A stretch of DNA of 64,000 bases from Bacteroidia bacterium. Lineage in GTDB: Bacteria > Bacteroidota > Bacteroidia > B-17B0 > Aurantibacillaceae. The translations under genes were made by a program, and so were the position numbers. Numbering within the stretch: position 1 is the first letter of the stretch; each line of letters begins with the position of its first letter. The stretch spans positions 1-64,000 of the forward strand of contig JAEUTP010000010.1 of NCBI GenBank assembly GCA_016787705.1, in the 5' to 3' direction. The notes under the pieces were generated by a model. That model was not told the origin of the DNA. It worked only from the letters and a program-made list of their open reading frames with translations, and searched no databases. Positions 1-8,019 of the stretch are shown in pieces.

Positions 1-1
1 C

Positions 2-433
2 CGACTTGCAAGGGTGCAAGTGGAAAACAATAATGCAATTAAAGTAATAAAAAGGTGCGATGACAAAGAAACATTTATCTATGCAGACCCTCCGTACATT
101 GGTTCGGATCAAGGTCATTATAAAGGTTATTCAGAAGACAATTACAGAGAACTTCTCGATGCGCTGGCCAAGGTAAAAGGCAAGTTCCTCTTGAGTTCCT
201 ACCCTTCTAAAATCCTTCATTCTTACATCACAAAGTATAAGTGGAAAGTTCAAAAGGTATCGAAGAGTGTGGCAGTAACAAAACATACCGACAAAGTAAA
301 AACGGAAATGATTGTTATGAACTACGATCCTTCTAAAATAAAACCCTTTATACATACACTAAACACAAAAGATGCGAGAGACTTAAAAATTATCTACAAA
401 CAATTAAATCAATTAAAATTAAAAGCGGAATGA
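2..433 (+). CDS. D12-class DNA adenine N6-methyltransferase, 5' end missing
   Basis: This is the C-terminal part of a D12-class (Dam-like) N6-adenine DNA methyltransferase. The frame is open to the left window edge, so the GTG at position 14 is probably internal. The catalytic motif IV, DPPY, is visible near the start in FIYADPPY, followed by a GHYKGY segment and the strand FLLSSYP, as in phage and plasmid Dam-type enzymes. The missing upstream part should carry the SAM-binding FxGxG motif. Its stop overlaps the next start (ATGA), so it is translationally coupled to the RecA-like ATPase. Orphan Dam enzymes of this type usually sit on prophages or integrative elements, where they protect element DNA or modify host DNA; that role is inference. 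Confidence 0.85.
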   Translation, partial: RLARVQVENNNAIKVIKRCDDKETFIYADPPYIGSDQGHYKGYSEDNYRELLDALAKVKGKFLLSSYPSKILHSYITKYKWKVQKVSKSVAVTKHTDKVKTEMIVMNYDPSKIKPFIHTLNTKDARDLKIIYKQLNQLKLKAE

Positions 434-2286
434 GAATTACAACTAAAAATTATTTTAAAGCTGTTAGTGAAGTTGGTTTTGAGAACCTGCCGGAAGCGCT
501 TAAAAAATCTCACTCGCTAATAGAAGAACGAACCGACCACGGTAACGACTGGAGCATCTACGAACATGATGCAGAAGTGAAACGAGTGTTTGATTTAGCC
601 TTTGAAAAGTTATTTGAATTTATAGATAAGAAGGAAGGCTTGTCGGGAGTAAGTGATAATCCTATTATCGCTCGTGCAAAAGCGGATGCTGCCGGATATA
701 AAGATTTACCACTCGATAAATTAAACATGATATATCGCCTAGAGTGTGATGCGGAACTAGAAGATGGCTTAACAGATGAAATCAAAATAAGAAAATCAGC
801 TTTAGAAAAAGCGATAGCAGAAAAAGAAGGTAAAGCAATACCGAAGGAAACAATGAGACAAGAATCAACAATAGCAGAAAAGTTTGTAAAGAGATTTTTA
901 CTTCTTGATGGCAGAACAACACAGAAACAAGAGATTGAGGGATTTCTTAATGATGTACAAAGTGCGATTAAAAGTAAAAAGATTAAAGCGGACTCAAAGC
1001 TTTCTAAAGAAGTTCAGCTTGTTCAAACAAAGCTTTTGTCCCTGCTAAATACAATGGGTAAAAGCATTAAGGTTGTTTTATCTGCTGCAACAAAAAAGCA
1101 ATTTACTGCTGCTTTGAATAAGGAAAATAAAAAGCCGGCTGCAAAGAAGGTTAGTAAGAAAACATTGAGTGGTGTTGAAGATAAAGCGGAAGTAGTTGAT
1201 CCGAAACAAAACTTGATGAACAGTATTGATTTTGCAAAGCTTCATTTTAACTCGATTGGTTTTTCCGGTAAATGGCTCGATTTAATTGGTGATCCAAGCC
1301 CAGGATTTACAGCGATGGTTTTTGGAAGACCAAAAATGGGTAAGTCGTATTTGTGCGTAGACTTCGCAGGATACTTGGCTCGTAATCATGGAACGGTGCT
1401 TTATGTTGCCAACGAAGAGAAGCTAGATGCAACGCTCCAAATGAAACTCAACGATAAAGATGTCAAGCATGAGAATTTATTTGTGAGCGATTATTTGCCA
1501 ACTGATTTAAGCAAGTATCAGTTTGTTATTTTGGATAGCGTTAACAATCTTGGTTTAAGTCCACAAGACTTGCAAATGCTCAAGCGCAAGAATCCGGGTA
1601 AATCATTCATCTTTATTTTTCAAACAACTAAAGATGGAAAGTTTAAAGGAGCAAATTCATATCAGCACGATGTGGATGTTGTTATTGAAGTACCGGAAAG
1701 AGGAAAGGCTGTGCAGTTTGGTAGATTCAATCAAGGTGGAGAGATGAGCATCTTTGATGATGCTTCTGTTGGAGAATCAGAAGATTTAAATGGTGTAAGA
1801 AAGAGCAGAAAGAACTTGGAAGTTCCAAAGAAAGTATCGAACGTAGACACCATGAAAAAGAAGCAGAAACAAGAAGTGGATTGGACAGAGCCAAAGCATC
1901 TGAACCACTCCGATTGGCGTGACTTAAAATTGGTAAAGAAATACTACGATGAAGGTGATTTCAAACAAGCCATGAATTATGCGTCAAGATTAGAGACCAT
2001 TGTTCGGGAAGAAATTCCACCTAAAATTTGGGTGGAGATCGGTGGCGAATTAACGCAAAGCGGAAAAGACCGAATGATGTCGAAGGATTATGAGAACCGT
2101 GCAGACGACATTAACCCAAGGTTTATTTTTAGCACAACATCGACCGCTTTATTAGTGGAGGCTCTGAGGGGAGACTTCGATTTAAAGCAATTGGTTAGGC
2201 GAGAATTAGCCAACAGAGGGCTAAATACCGAGGGTAATTGGGTTGGCTTTGATAAAGCCGCTCAGATCCATAAGATCAAAAAATAA
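430..2286 (+). CDS. RecA-like P-loop ATPase of a mobile element
   Basis: A 618-residue protein with a RecA/DnaB-like ATPase core at about residues 265-450. Walker A is GRPKMGKS, and a Walker B-like strand follows at FVILDSVN. The N-terminal ~100 residues form a separate helical region, followed by a Lys-rich linker. The C-terminal ~120 residues form another module ending in an ELANRGLN...WVGFDKA segment, which I associate with large accessory proteins of Bacteroidota mobile elements. It overlaps the methylase by 4 bp. I infer a role in element replication, recombination or DNA handling. The substrate is unknown, and I see no clear primase or helicase signature beyond the ATPase core. Confidence 0.6.
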   Translation: MRITTKNYFKAVSEVGFENLPEALKKSHSLIEERTDHGNDWSIYEHDAEVKRVFDLAFEKLFEFIDKKEGLSGVSDNPIIARAKADAAGYKDLPLDKLNMIYRLECDAELEDGLTDEIKIRKSALEKAIAEKEGKAIPKETMRQESTIAEKFVKRFLLLDGRTTQKQEIEGFLNDVQSAIKSKKIKADSKLSKEVQLVQTKLLSLLNTMGKSIKVVLSAATKKQFTAALNKENKKPAAKKVSKKTLSGVEDKAEVVDPKQNLMNSIDFAKLHFNSIGFSGKWLDLIGDPSPGFTAMVFGRPKMGKSYLCVDFAGYLARNHGTVLYVANEEKLDATLQMKLNDKDVKHENLFVSDYLPTDLSKYQFVILDSVNNLGLSPQDLQMLKRKNPGKSFIFIFQTTKDGKFKGANSYQHDVDVVIEVPERGKAVQFGRFNQGGEMSIFDDASVGESEDLNGVRKSRKNLEVPKKVSNVDTMKKKQKQEVDWTEPKHLNHSDWRDLKLVKKYYDEGDFKQAMNYASRLETIVREEIPPKIWVEIGGELTQSGKDRMMSKDYENRADDINPRFIFSTTSTALLVEALRGDFDLKQLVRRELANRGLNTEGNWVGFDKAAQIHKIKK

Positions 2287-2309
2287 GGGGCTTTAACGGT
2301 TTGAATTTT

Positions 2310-2334
2310 AGCGGAGAAAATCTCCGCTTTTGAT
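2310..2334 (+). terminator. Rho-independent terminator after the methylase/ATPase pair
   Basis: A perfect 8-bp stem (AGCGGAGA/TCTCCGCT) with a 3-nt loop and a short T tract lies 24 bp after the ATPase stop. It also faces the convergent gene ending at 2366 and may act in both directions. Confidence 0.75.
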
Positions 2335-2365
2335 CGTTCTTTGATTTTTTGAATTCAATCAAATT

Positions 2366-3874
2366 CTAGGAGTGCTTATTAAGCCAATGGATAAACATTG
2401 CGTGGAAATGATTGAACGTTTCTTTTGAAGCATCTAATTTTGATAGATATTTTTTGCAAATAGTTTTTCGTTCATTTACGCCAACCTTCAGAAAGGCATT
2501 AAGAAATCCATCGAATTTTTTATGAAATGTGCTTGTTGGGTATCTCTTTGTGTAGTTTTGGTAATAGTCAATTTGAGAGTCTAAGTCCTCATCAACACCA
2601 ATACCTGATTCAAGGCGAGAGATGATTCCCATCAACTTAATGTCGATGAAGTAATCCTTATACAAATCCTTTTTGTTGCTCTTTTCGAATGCCTTAATAC
2701 GTTGTAGTAATTCTCTAAAGTTATTCTCAAGGAAAAGTATAACAAATGAATTCAATTCTAGGCGAATTGCTAAGTCACCAATTTCACTATCATTAAACAA
2801 ATTCATTTTACCTCTTGAGAATGTTTCTAACTCCCGGAGTCCATGTGTATCTATAGGTAGTTGATTATTTTGTAAAGTAAAAATTGTTTTCAGCTCAAAC
2901 AATTGCCGGTAAACATAAAGCAAAAGATCAGCATTAAACTTTATAAGTGAAAAGTGGTGAAATAATTTATTTCTAATTGAATTAAATGCACTATCAAATT
3001 CAAACGAGTCATTTACCAGTATTGCTCTATAAAGTCGTTCTATCTGAAAATAGAAGCTCTCTGCATCAATAATGAAATCCTCCGCTTGTTCAGCATTATG
3101 ATCGTGATTGCCATAATTTTTATACCGTCCCTTAACAAGGGCTGAAATAGGAAACAGATTATCATTCCCACGTTGACTGAATAGGCTTTCAAACTCCTTT
3201 CTTTCCCTGAAGTAAATGTTGAGAAGTGAATAAAAAGTCGCTTTGTTGAAATTCTCGTTTTGGAGTGATTCTTCTTTGTTCACTTCCGCTAATGCAGAAT
3301 ATGCGTTGCGAGCAATATGAGCGAAAGGTTGAAGGTACTTGTGGAATTCATCAAATTCTTGTAACTCTTCATTAGTGAGTTTAGCTTTGAATTTGATTGT
3401 ATAAACCCACGCATACGCCTTTAGTGAAACATAAAGTAAATGCTCCTTCATATTCGAGTCCTGGACTTGTTTTAATTGGCGAATGGCATTCAGAAATGTC
3501 TTCCCTGATAATGCAAACAATCTTTTTTCGTAAAGGGCAATGCTTACATTAAGTTCATCCTCGATTATTTTATCAATACGATCTGTGCTGTTTTCACGGA
3601 AATTCTGCCCAAGGAACTTTAATAATTCTGCATGTAGCTTTTGATGAAGATCATTAATGCTTGCTGATATTGGCTTTGACTCTTTTTTCAATGAAGCCTC
3701 ATCAAATTCTAACTCCCCAACTTGTTTTAAATAGAGTTTGAATAATTTGATATACTTATGTTCCTTGCCGTCTTCCGGAGCTTTTTTCAATGAATAAACT
3801 TCAAAAGATTTGATTTCCTTTTTATCAAGCCTCTTAACAATATTAAATATCTCTTCAGGTAGTCGTTTATTCAT
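2366..3874 (-). CDS. Hypothetical helical protein, 502 aa
   Basis: Function not recognised. The protein is soluble, with no signal peptide or membrane segment. It is rich in Leu, Glu, Lys and Phe and reads as an all-helical, probably TPR-like repeat fold. The N-terminus (LPEEIFNIVKRLDKKEIKSF...) resembles a class of Bacteroidota proteins of 450-520 residues that start with a short helical element about thresholds for 'not crowding' neighbours on a helical scaffold; I know no activity for them. It is transcribed convergently towards the methylase/ATPase pair and is monocistronic. It may be cargo of the same mobile element or the first chromosomal gene beside it. Confidence 0.6.
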   Translation of the reverse strand: MNKRLPEEIFNIVKRLDKKEIKSFEVYSLKKAPEDGKEHKYIKLFKLYLKQVGELEFDEASLKKESKPISASINDLHQKLHAELLKFLGQNFRENSTDRIDKIIEDELNVSIALYEKRLFALSGKTFLNAIRQLKQVQDSNMKEHLLYVSLKAYAWVYTIKFKAKLTNEELQEFDEFHKYLQPFAHIARNAYSALAEVNKEESLQNENFNKATFYSLLNIYFRERKEFESLFSQRGNDNLFPISALVKGRYKNYGNHDHNAEQAEDFIIDAESFYFQIERLYRAILVNDSFEFDSAFNSIRNKLFHHFSLIKFNADLLLYVYRQLFELKTIFTLQNNQLPIDTHGLRELETFSRGKMNLFNDSEIGDLAIRLELNSFVILFLENNFRELLQRIKAFEKSNKKDLYKDYFIDIKLMGIISRLESGIGVDEDLDSQIDYYQNYTKRYPTSTFHKKFDGFLNAFLKVGVNERKTICKKYLSKLDASKETFNHFHAMFIHWLNKHS

Positions 3875-4077
3875 TTGCCTTTTTGAAATTAAAACTGCAC
3901 TAAAATTCTACCATCAAATGTATAAAATAAAATAGTTGATTCCTATTTGATTGATATACAAGCAATTTACAGTAAGTATTAGTAAAGAATTAAGATGTGC
4001 CTTTTTGAAGATTATACTCACTTTTTAAGGTTATATACAATCATGAACTTTACATCGTAATCTTAAAACTACATCCA

Positions 4078-4233
4078 ATGAGTAAAAAAAGTAATCAGCG
4101 GGCAGATGTAAAAAACCCGAACAACCCTGCATTTAAAGCAGCACAGGACAACAGAGCCAATCAACTCAACTCTGAACACCTAATCAATAAGCCTGAAATA
4201 TCGGCTTTAGAAAAAGGCAGTGAGAAAGCCTAA
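4078..4233 (+). CDS. Small basic/polar protein, 51 aa
   Basis: ATG at 4078 to TAA at 4233 encodes 51 residues beginning MSKKSNQRADVKNPNNPAF, strongly hydrophilic and probably disordered. It is followed by another tiny ORF and then a strong terminator, which gives it a transcriptional unit of its own. The sequence resembles short Asn/Lys-rich proteins that I associate with Bacteroidota accessory regions, but I cannot name a family. It is short enough that automated annotation often drops it. Function unknown. Confidence 0.5.
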   Translation: MSKKSNQRADVKNPNNPAFKAAQDNRANQLNSEHLINKPEISALEKGSEKA

Positions 4234-4283
4234 ATGTATCTAGCAATTAATTCACGGAATGTTTAACCAAAAAAATCGAAGCA

Positions 4284-4367
4284 ATGGGAAAATTAGTAAA
4301 TGCACCAAGCACGACAGGAAATCCATCAGGTGGAGGAAGAGGAAATAACTCACCTAAAGGAAAGTAA
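4284..4367 (+). CDS. Small Gly/Asn-rich protein, 27 aa
   Basis: ATG at 4284 to TAA at 4367 encodes 27 residues beginning MGKLVNAPSTTGNPSGGGRG, a low-complexity Gly/Ser/Asn/Lys peptide. An A-rich stretch precedes the start. It lies 50 bp after the 51-residue ORF and just before a terminator, so the two are probably co-transcribed. Its clean start, stop and terminator, rather than length, argue that it is real. Function unknown. Confidence 0.42.
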   Translation: MGKLVNAPSTTGNPSGGGRGNNSPKGK

Positions 4368-4375
4368 TTGAAAGT

Positions 4376-4406
4376 AAAAAAGGGGTAAAAACACCCCTTT
4401 TTTATT
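4376..4406 (+). terminator. Rho-independent terminator
   Basis: GGGGT/ACCCC stem extended by flanking A and T tracts (AAAAAGGGGT...ACCCCTTTTTT), 9 bp after the 27-residue ORF. Confidence 0.8.
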
Positions 4407-4445
4407 CAAAAAAATGCTCAAATTTGATTCATAATAAAATTACAA

Positions 4446-4748
4446 ATGCAAGCTACAAGAATTTCTAAAAAGGAACTCAATAGTCAAGTTGACGCTATTT
4501 ACGTTAAAATAAAAAAGCGAGCAAAAGTGAGACAAATAGGGGTATTTGGTATTGCTGCTGAAATGGCTTGTCAAACTGATCAAAAGGAACTTCACATAAA
4601 AGAGTTAAAACAGCAAATCCATTCCGTCCGCCCTTATATGGAGGAATTATATGGCAAAGGACTGATTAGGGAAATTGCCGATTTGCCGATAAAAGTCAAG
4701 AAATTGAAGCGGTTGTCCATTTACAAAGCATTAAGCGCACAGGATTAA
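4446..4748 (+). CDS. Hypothetical protein, 100 aa, basic
   Basis: A 100-residue basic protein without signal peptide. The first ~35 residues (KKELNSQVDAIYVKIKKRAKVR) and the last ~20 are Lys-rich and helical. The middle (GVFGIAAEMACQTDQKELH...LYGKGLIREI) could be a winged-helix-like fold, since short helices followed by 'YGKGLIREI' resemble a wing strand. That is a visual impression only. It has its own terminator and sits between the small-ORF pair and the candidate small RNA, within what I take to be the mobile-element edge. Function unknown. Confidence 0.5.
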   Translation: MQATRISKKELNSQVDAIYVKIKKRAKVRQIGVFGIAAEMACQTDQKELHIKELKQQIHSVRPYMEELYGKGLIREIADLPIKVKKLKRLSIYKALSAQD

Positions 4749-4776
4749 AAAAGGGGCTAATTTTTGCCTCTTTTTA
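4748..4776 (+). terminator. Terminator overlapping the stop codon of the 100-aa gene
   Basis: AAAAAGGGGC pairs with GCCTCTTTTT (one G-U pair) around an 8-nt loop. The 5' arm begins at the last base of the stop codon. Confidence 0.7.
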
Positions 4777-4777
4777 G

Positions 4778-4807
4778 TTGTTAAAATACAAGGAATTTCT
4801 ACCTTTA
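4778..4807 (+). promoter_or_regulatory. Candidate Bacteroidota-type promoter (-33/-7)
   Basis: TTG at 4778-4780 and TACCTTTA at 4800-4807 are separated by 19 bp. This closely matches the Bacteroidota primary-sigma pattern TTTG-N19to21-TAnnTTTG, with one mismatch in each box. No ORF follows in the right orientation for several hundred bases, so it would drive the candidate RNA below. Confidence 0.4.
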
Positions 4808-4813
4808 TTCCCG

Positions 4814-4981
4814 AAGCCCACAAGGGGGTTCTTTGAAGAAATTTTATCAGTCGGTTAAAGGCTCTATAAGTCCGGTAAATTCCAGTATTTTATGGAAATC
4901 CTCGACTTCATAGTACGACCTTTCCCCCACTGGTACCACATCAAATGCAAAAACCCCATCATAAAAAATGATGGGGTTTTT
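4814..4981 (+). ncRNA. Candidate small non-coding RNA, ~165 nt
   Basis: The segment lies between a promoter-like motif and a perfect 14-bp terminator, with no plus-strand ORF. Inside it, AAGTC (4868-4872), GG (4874-4875) and TTCCA (4880-4884) pair in order with TGGAA (4893-4897), CC (4900-4901) and GACTT (4904-4908), giving an interrupted hairpin. No known RNA family is recognised. The competing reading is the minus strand: a frame from about 4987 down to a stop at 4847 gives ~45 protein-like residues without a good start, which could be the tail of a decayed gene. Confidence 0.35.
4949..4981 (+). terminator. Perfect 14-bp bidirectional terminator
   Basis: AAAAACCCCATCAT and ATGATGGGGTTTTT flank a 5-nt A loop. 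The stem is symmetrical with A and T tracts, so it can also terminate the lipocalin transcript arriving from the other side. Confidence 0.85.
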
Positions 4982-5064
4982 AGTTTATAACCTAAAGGAA
5001 AAGGCTTGCAATTAAGTAAAGTGTTTAAACCAATAAAAATGAAGTATTTATGTTTCCAACAACT

Positions 5065-5598
5065 CTATTTTTGATTTACCCATATTAATTCTTCGGTCTT
5101 AACGCCTATTGCTTTAGCTTTGTTTATATATTTCACTTTAATTTCTTCCGGAATTGACTTTTCCCTGCTCAATATCCACATATATTTTATGCTACTGCCT
5201 ATTACCAATGCATATTGATAATCTTTATCTATTGCAACAACATTATAACCTGCATAAAAAGGGCCAAAAAAAGACACTTTTAACCTTGCTTCTGTTGGCT
5301 CCTTTACCGCTTTTGCCTTACCAATACTTTCTTCCCACTTTCCCTTTTTAAAGTTGTAGCCTTTATTATCCACTTTAATGAAACCATTATCATTTAGTGA
5401 ATAAGTTGCGGTCACATGATCGAGGTTCTTTTCCCATTTGTAATCCAACCTTGCTATTTCATACCACTTCCCCAGATATTTTTGTTGATCAAAGTTTTTA
5501 ACTGCCTCCACACCGTCCGGAATTTTTTTAAAAGATTGAAGCGCCATAAATGCAGCAATTAATAAACTGAGATGGATAAATGCCTTTCTGTTTTTCAT
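5065..5598 (-). CDS. blc: Lipocalin (Blc family)
   Basis: A 177-residue bacterial lipocalin, a beta-barrel carrier of fatty acids or lysophospholipids thought to help maintain the envelope under stress. The family signature GKWYEIAR is at about residues 43-50, and the rest fits an eight-strand barrel ending in YMWILSREKSIPEE, as in Blc. An N-terminal hydrophobic segment (to about residue 22) is a signal peptide. Unlike E. coli Blc there is no lipobox cysteine (it reads MALQSFKK), so it is probably a soluble periplasmic form. It is monocistronic and ends near the bidirectional terminator at 4949-4981. Confidence 0.92.
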   Translation of the reverse strand: MKNRKAFIHLSLLIAAFMALQSFKKIPDGVEAVKNFDQQKYLGKWYEIARLDYKWEKNLDHVTATYSLNDNGFIKVDNKGYNFKKGKWEESIGKAKAVKEPTEARLKVSFFGPFYAGYNVVAIDKDYQYALVIGSSIKYMWILSREKSIPEEIKVKYINKAKAIGVKTEELIWVNQK

Positions 5599-5841
5599 AC
5601 CTGATAAATTTTAATGTTATTACTTTATAATTTTATGCCAGCAAAAAGTAATAATTAATCACTTAAGTGTATCATTTCTTAATTATCTGCCTCCCTGTCA
5701 GATAAAATACAATTTTTAGTTTTTTTTAAATTAATTCTTTTTTTTGTAACTTTTCGTAAACATTTTATAGATAACTTTGTTTAAAATCTGTACTGTTAAT
5801 TTTATAATCAAAACTAATTAGCAAGAATTTTTATCTTTACT

Positions 5842-6234
5842 ATGTTTGAAGAAAATATCAGCGTAATGAAAAGCAGCTATCTCCTCGAGGCGACCAAACG
5901 CTCACCGAAAATAAATTTTGAATCGAAAGGAAATTTTTGCATTTCGGGTAATTCTTACATTGAAGATCCTGAAAATTTTTATCGCCCTGCTGTTATGTGG
6001 TTAAATGAATTTTTAGAACAAAATAAAAACGAAATAAATTTTACCATTAATTTAGAATACGTAAATAGTTCAAGCTCAAAAATTGTACTTAACATGCTTT
6101 ATGCTATTATTGATTCTGGGGTTAAATTAAATGTTACCTGGGAATATGAAGAAGAAGATTTTGATATTTTAGAATTGGGTGAAAGTTTACAAACACTAAC
6201 ACAACTAAATTTTAATTTTAAGCCCATTTCTTAA
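5842..6234 (+). CDS. SiaC-like regulatory phosphoprotein (DUF1987)
   Basis: A 130-residue protein of the SiaC/DUF1987 family. In Pseudomonas, SiaC is the phosphorylatable partner in the SiaABCD switch, where its phospho-state controls a diguanylate cyclase. The family core is visible: KINFESKGNFCISGNSY, then FYRPAVMWLNEFL, then LEYVNSSSSK, which corresponds to the phosphosite loop of SiaC. Here the loop carries only Ser where SiaC has Thr. No SiaB kinase or PP2C phosphatase gene is adjacent, so its partners must be elsewhere. An alternative start is the ATG at 5866. A terminator follows. Confidence 0.85.
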   Translation: MFEENISVMKSSYLLEATKRSPKINFESKGNFCISGNSYIEDPENFYRPAVMWLNEFLEQNKNEINFTINLEYVNSSSSKIVLNMLYAIIDSGVKLNVTWEYEEEDFDILELGESLQTLTQLNFNFKPIS

Positions 6235-6272
6235 TTTTTTCATAAATCTGCTTTATTTACTACAAGGCAATA

Positions 6273-6303
6273 AAAAACCCTTTCAAAATGTGAAAGGGTT
6301 TTT
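6273..6303 (+). terminator. Terminator after the SiaC-like gene
   Basis: Perfect 13-bp stem AAAAACCCTTTCA/TGAAAGGGTTTTT with a 5-nt loop. It can also serve the convergent YtxH gene. Confidence 0.85.
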
Positions 6304-6348
6304 GCTTTATTGACCAATAAAGGGGCATTTATTTCCCGAAACAATTGA

Positions 6349-6597
6349 TCAGGCATAAGCTTTTTCCGCGGCTTTTAATTTCTTATTTATTTTTTCAATA
6401 GTTTCTTCTGCAATTTCTGCATACTCATCCAGCTTTTTGTTGCTTATGCGTATCTTTTCTTTAAGGTCATCCGCAAGATCTTCAGCTCCCTTAAATACTT
6501 TTTTGCGGGTATCAGTCCCTTTGGCTGGCGCCATTAATATTCCGATGGCAGCGCCAACTGTAGCACCCAATAATAATAATCCTAATGAATTTTTCAT
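6349..6597 (-). CDS. YtxH domain-containing small membrane protein
   Basis: An 82-residue YtxH-family protein: an N-terminal Gly/Ala-rich transmembrane helix (LGLLLLGATVGAAIGILMAPAKG), the characteristic LMAPAKGTDTRKKV motif after the membrane, then a long charged amphipathic helix. Such proteins are small stress-associated membrane proteins of unknown mechanism in many Bacteroidota and Firmicutes. It is divergent from the TerC gene and convergent with the SiaC-like gene, with its own short unit. Confidence 0.85.
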   Translation of the reverse strand: MKNSLGLLLLGATVGAAIGILMAPAKGTDTRKKVFKGAEDLADDLKEKIRISNKKLDEYAEIAEETIEKINKKLKAAEKAYA

Positions 6598-6721
6598 AAT
6601 ATATTTTTTTTAGTTTAACAGTTTTCAATAATTAGTATGCGAAAGCTATGCCATTCATATAAAAACTGTAAAATAAATACTTAAACAAAATGCGTATTTA
6701 TATGTTAACACACAACATTAA

Positions 6722-7426
6722 ATGCCTTTTATGTCAAATGCTTTAATACCTCTCATTACACTAATTACCCTGGAAATAATTCTTGGTATCGACAATATTA
6801 TTTTTATTTCAATTTTAGCCGATAAATTACCCGACGAACAAAAAAATAAATTAAGAATATGGGGCTTAAGCCTTGCTATGCTTATTCGTTTGGGTCTGTT
6901 AGCTGTTATTTCCTGGATCTTAAAGTTAGACACCATTGTATTTACTGCTTTTAACACCGGCTTTTCGGGCAAAGGCCTTATATTAATTGCCGGTGGTTTA
7001 TTTTTATTGTACAAAAGCACTAAAGAAATTCTTCATAAAACTGAAAACCTAACAGATGATGATACAAGGATCAGATCTAAAAAAGGCAGCTTTAAAAAAT
7101 TATTATCCGAAATAATTATACTTGATCTTGTATTTTCCATCGATTCAATAATTACAGCCGTAGGTATGGTGCAGGAATTATGGATCATGTACGTGGCAGT
7201 AATTGTAGCAGTAACCATTATGCTCTTTGCCTCAAAACCTATAAGCGCCTTTATTCAAAAACACCCGTCATTTAAAATTCTTGCCATTTGTTTTTTAATG
7301 ATGATAGGTATTACGCTTATTGCAGAAGGCCTTCATTTTAAGATTCCTAAAGGATACATTTATTTTTCAATGGCTTTTGCGTTTTTGGTAGACCTTATCC
7401 AGCTAATCAAGTTAAAAAAGAAATAA
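6722..7426 (+). CDS. TerC family integral membrane protein
   Basis: A 234-residue polytopic membrane protein of the TerC family, whose members include manganese exporters and metal-loading factors for exported proteins. The two diagnostic acidic membrane motifs are present: LEIILGIDNIIFISI near residue 17, and the matching second-repeat motif LDLVFSIDSIITAVG near residue 138. About seven membrane helices are visible, with a charged cytoplasmic loop between residues ~105 and 130. A second ATG three codons downstream (6731) is an equally possible start. Ion specificity cannot be read from the sequence. Confidence 0.88.
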   Translation: MPFMSNALIPLITLITLEIILGIDNIIFISILADKLPDEQKNKLRIWGLSLAMLIRLGLLAVISWILKLDTIVFTAFNTGFSGKGLILIAGGLFLLYKSTKEILHKTENLTDDDTRIRSKKGSFKKLLSEIIILDLVFSIDSIITAVGMVQELWIMYVAVIVAVTIMLFASKPISAFIQKHPSFKILAICFLMMIGITLIAEGLHFKIPKGYIYFSMAFAFLVDLIQLIKLKKK

Positions 7427-7524
7427 TAATTGTTAAATCATCATTAGCTTATAAATTTTAACACTCCTACAGTTATTCCGGGTTTTTTATTTTCTATCTT
7501 TAATACAGCAAATAAAATTTTAAC

Positions 7525-7986
7525 ATGAAAACTATTTTATTTATACTGTCGGGCATTTTTAGTTTTAGTGCCTTTGCACAGGATACTTTATATACTACAA
7601 AAGGAAAAATAATTACCGGCAAAGTAATAGAGGTAAACACACAAGAAATTAAATATAAAAGAGCAGCTAACCCTGACGGGCCTTTATATATAGTAGATAA
7701 AACAGAAATTGTTCTTATTCATTACAAAAATGGTTCAAAAGATGTTTTTGAAAGTTCAGAAACTGTAAATTCTAGCAACTCTCAAACCAATTCAAACGAT
7801 AATAAAGTTGTTGTAGATCAAAGACCACGTATAGATGTGGTTGTAGGCTCGCCATATGTTTTATGGGGAGCGCTTGGTTGGGGTTGGGGCTGGCACAGAC
7901 CATTTTATAACCGTGCTTACTGCGGTGGAAATTATTGGCTCGGCGGGCATCACCATCATTACGGGCACTTCGGACGCCATCATTAG
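7525..7986 (+). CDS. Secreted protein with His-rich tail, paralogue 1
   Basis: A 153-residue exported protein. A signal peptide ends at AFAQ (residue ~19). Then comes an ~65-residue beta-rich module (DTLYTTKGKIITGKVIEVN...VLIHYKNGSKDVFES) of a kind often seen in Bacteroidota secreted proteins. A Ser/Asn linker leads to a Trp/Gly- and His-rich C-terminus (GWGWGWHRPFYNR, GGHHHHYGHFGRHH). The tail could bind metal or cell wall, which is inference. The next gene, 33 bp downstream, is a paralogue with the same N-terminal module and a different tail. No named function. Confidence 0.65.
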   Translation: MKTILFILSGIFSFSAFAQDTLYTTKGKIITGKVIEVNTQEIKYKRAANPDGPLYIVDKTEIVLIHYKNGSKDVFESSETVNSSNSQTNSNDNKVVVDQRPRIDVVVGSPYVLWGALGWGWGWHRPFYNRAYCGGNYWLGGHHHHYGHFGRHH

Positions 7987-8019
7987 TTGTATTTATTTTA
8001 TTATCCCAAAACCAATTAA

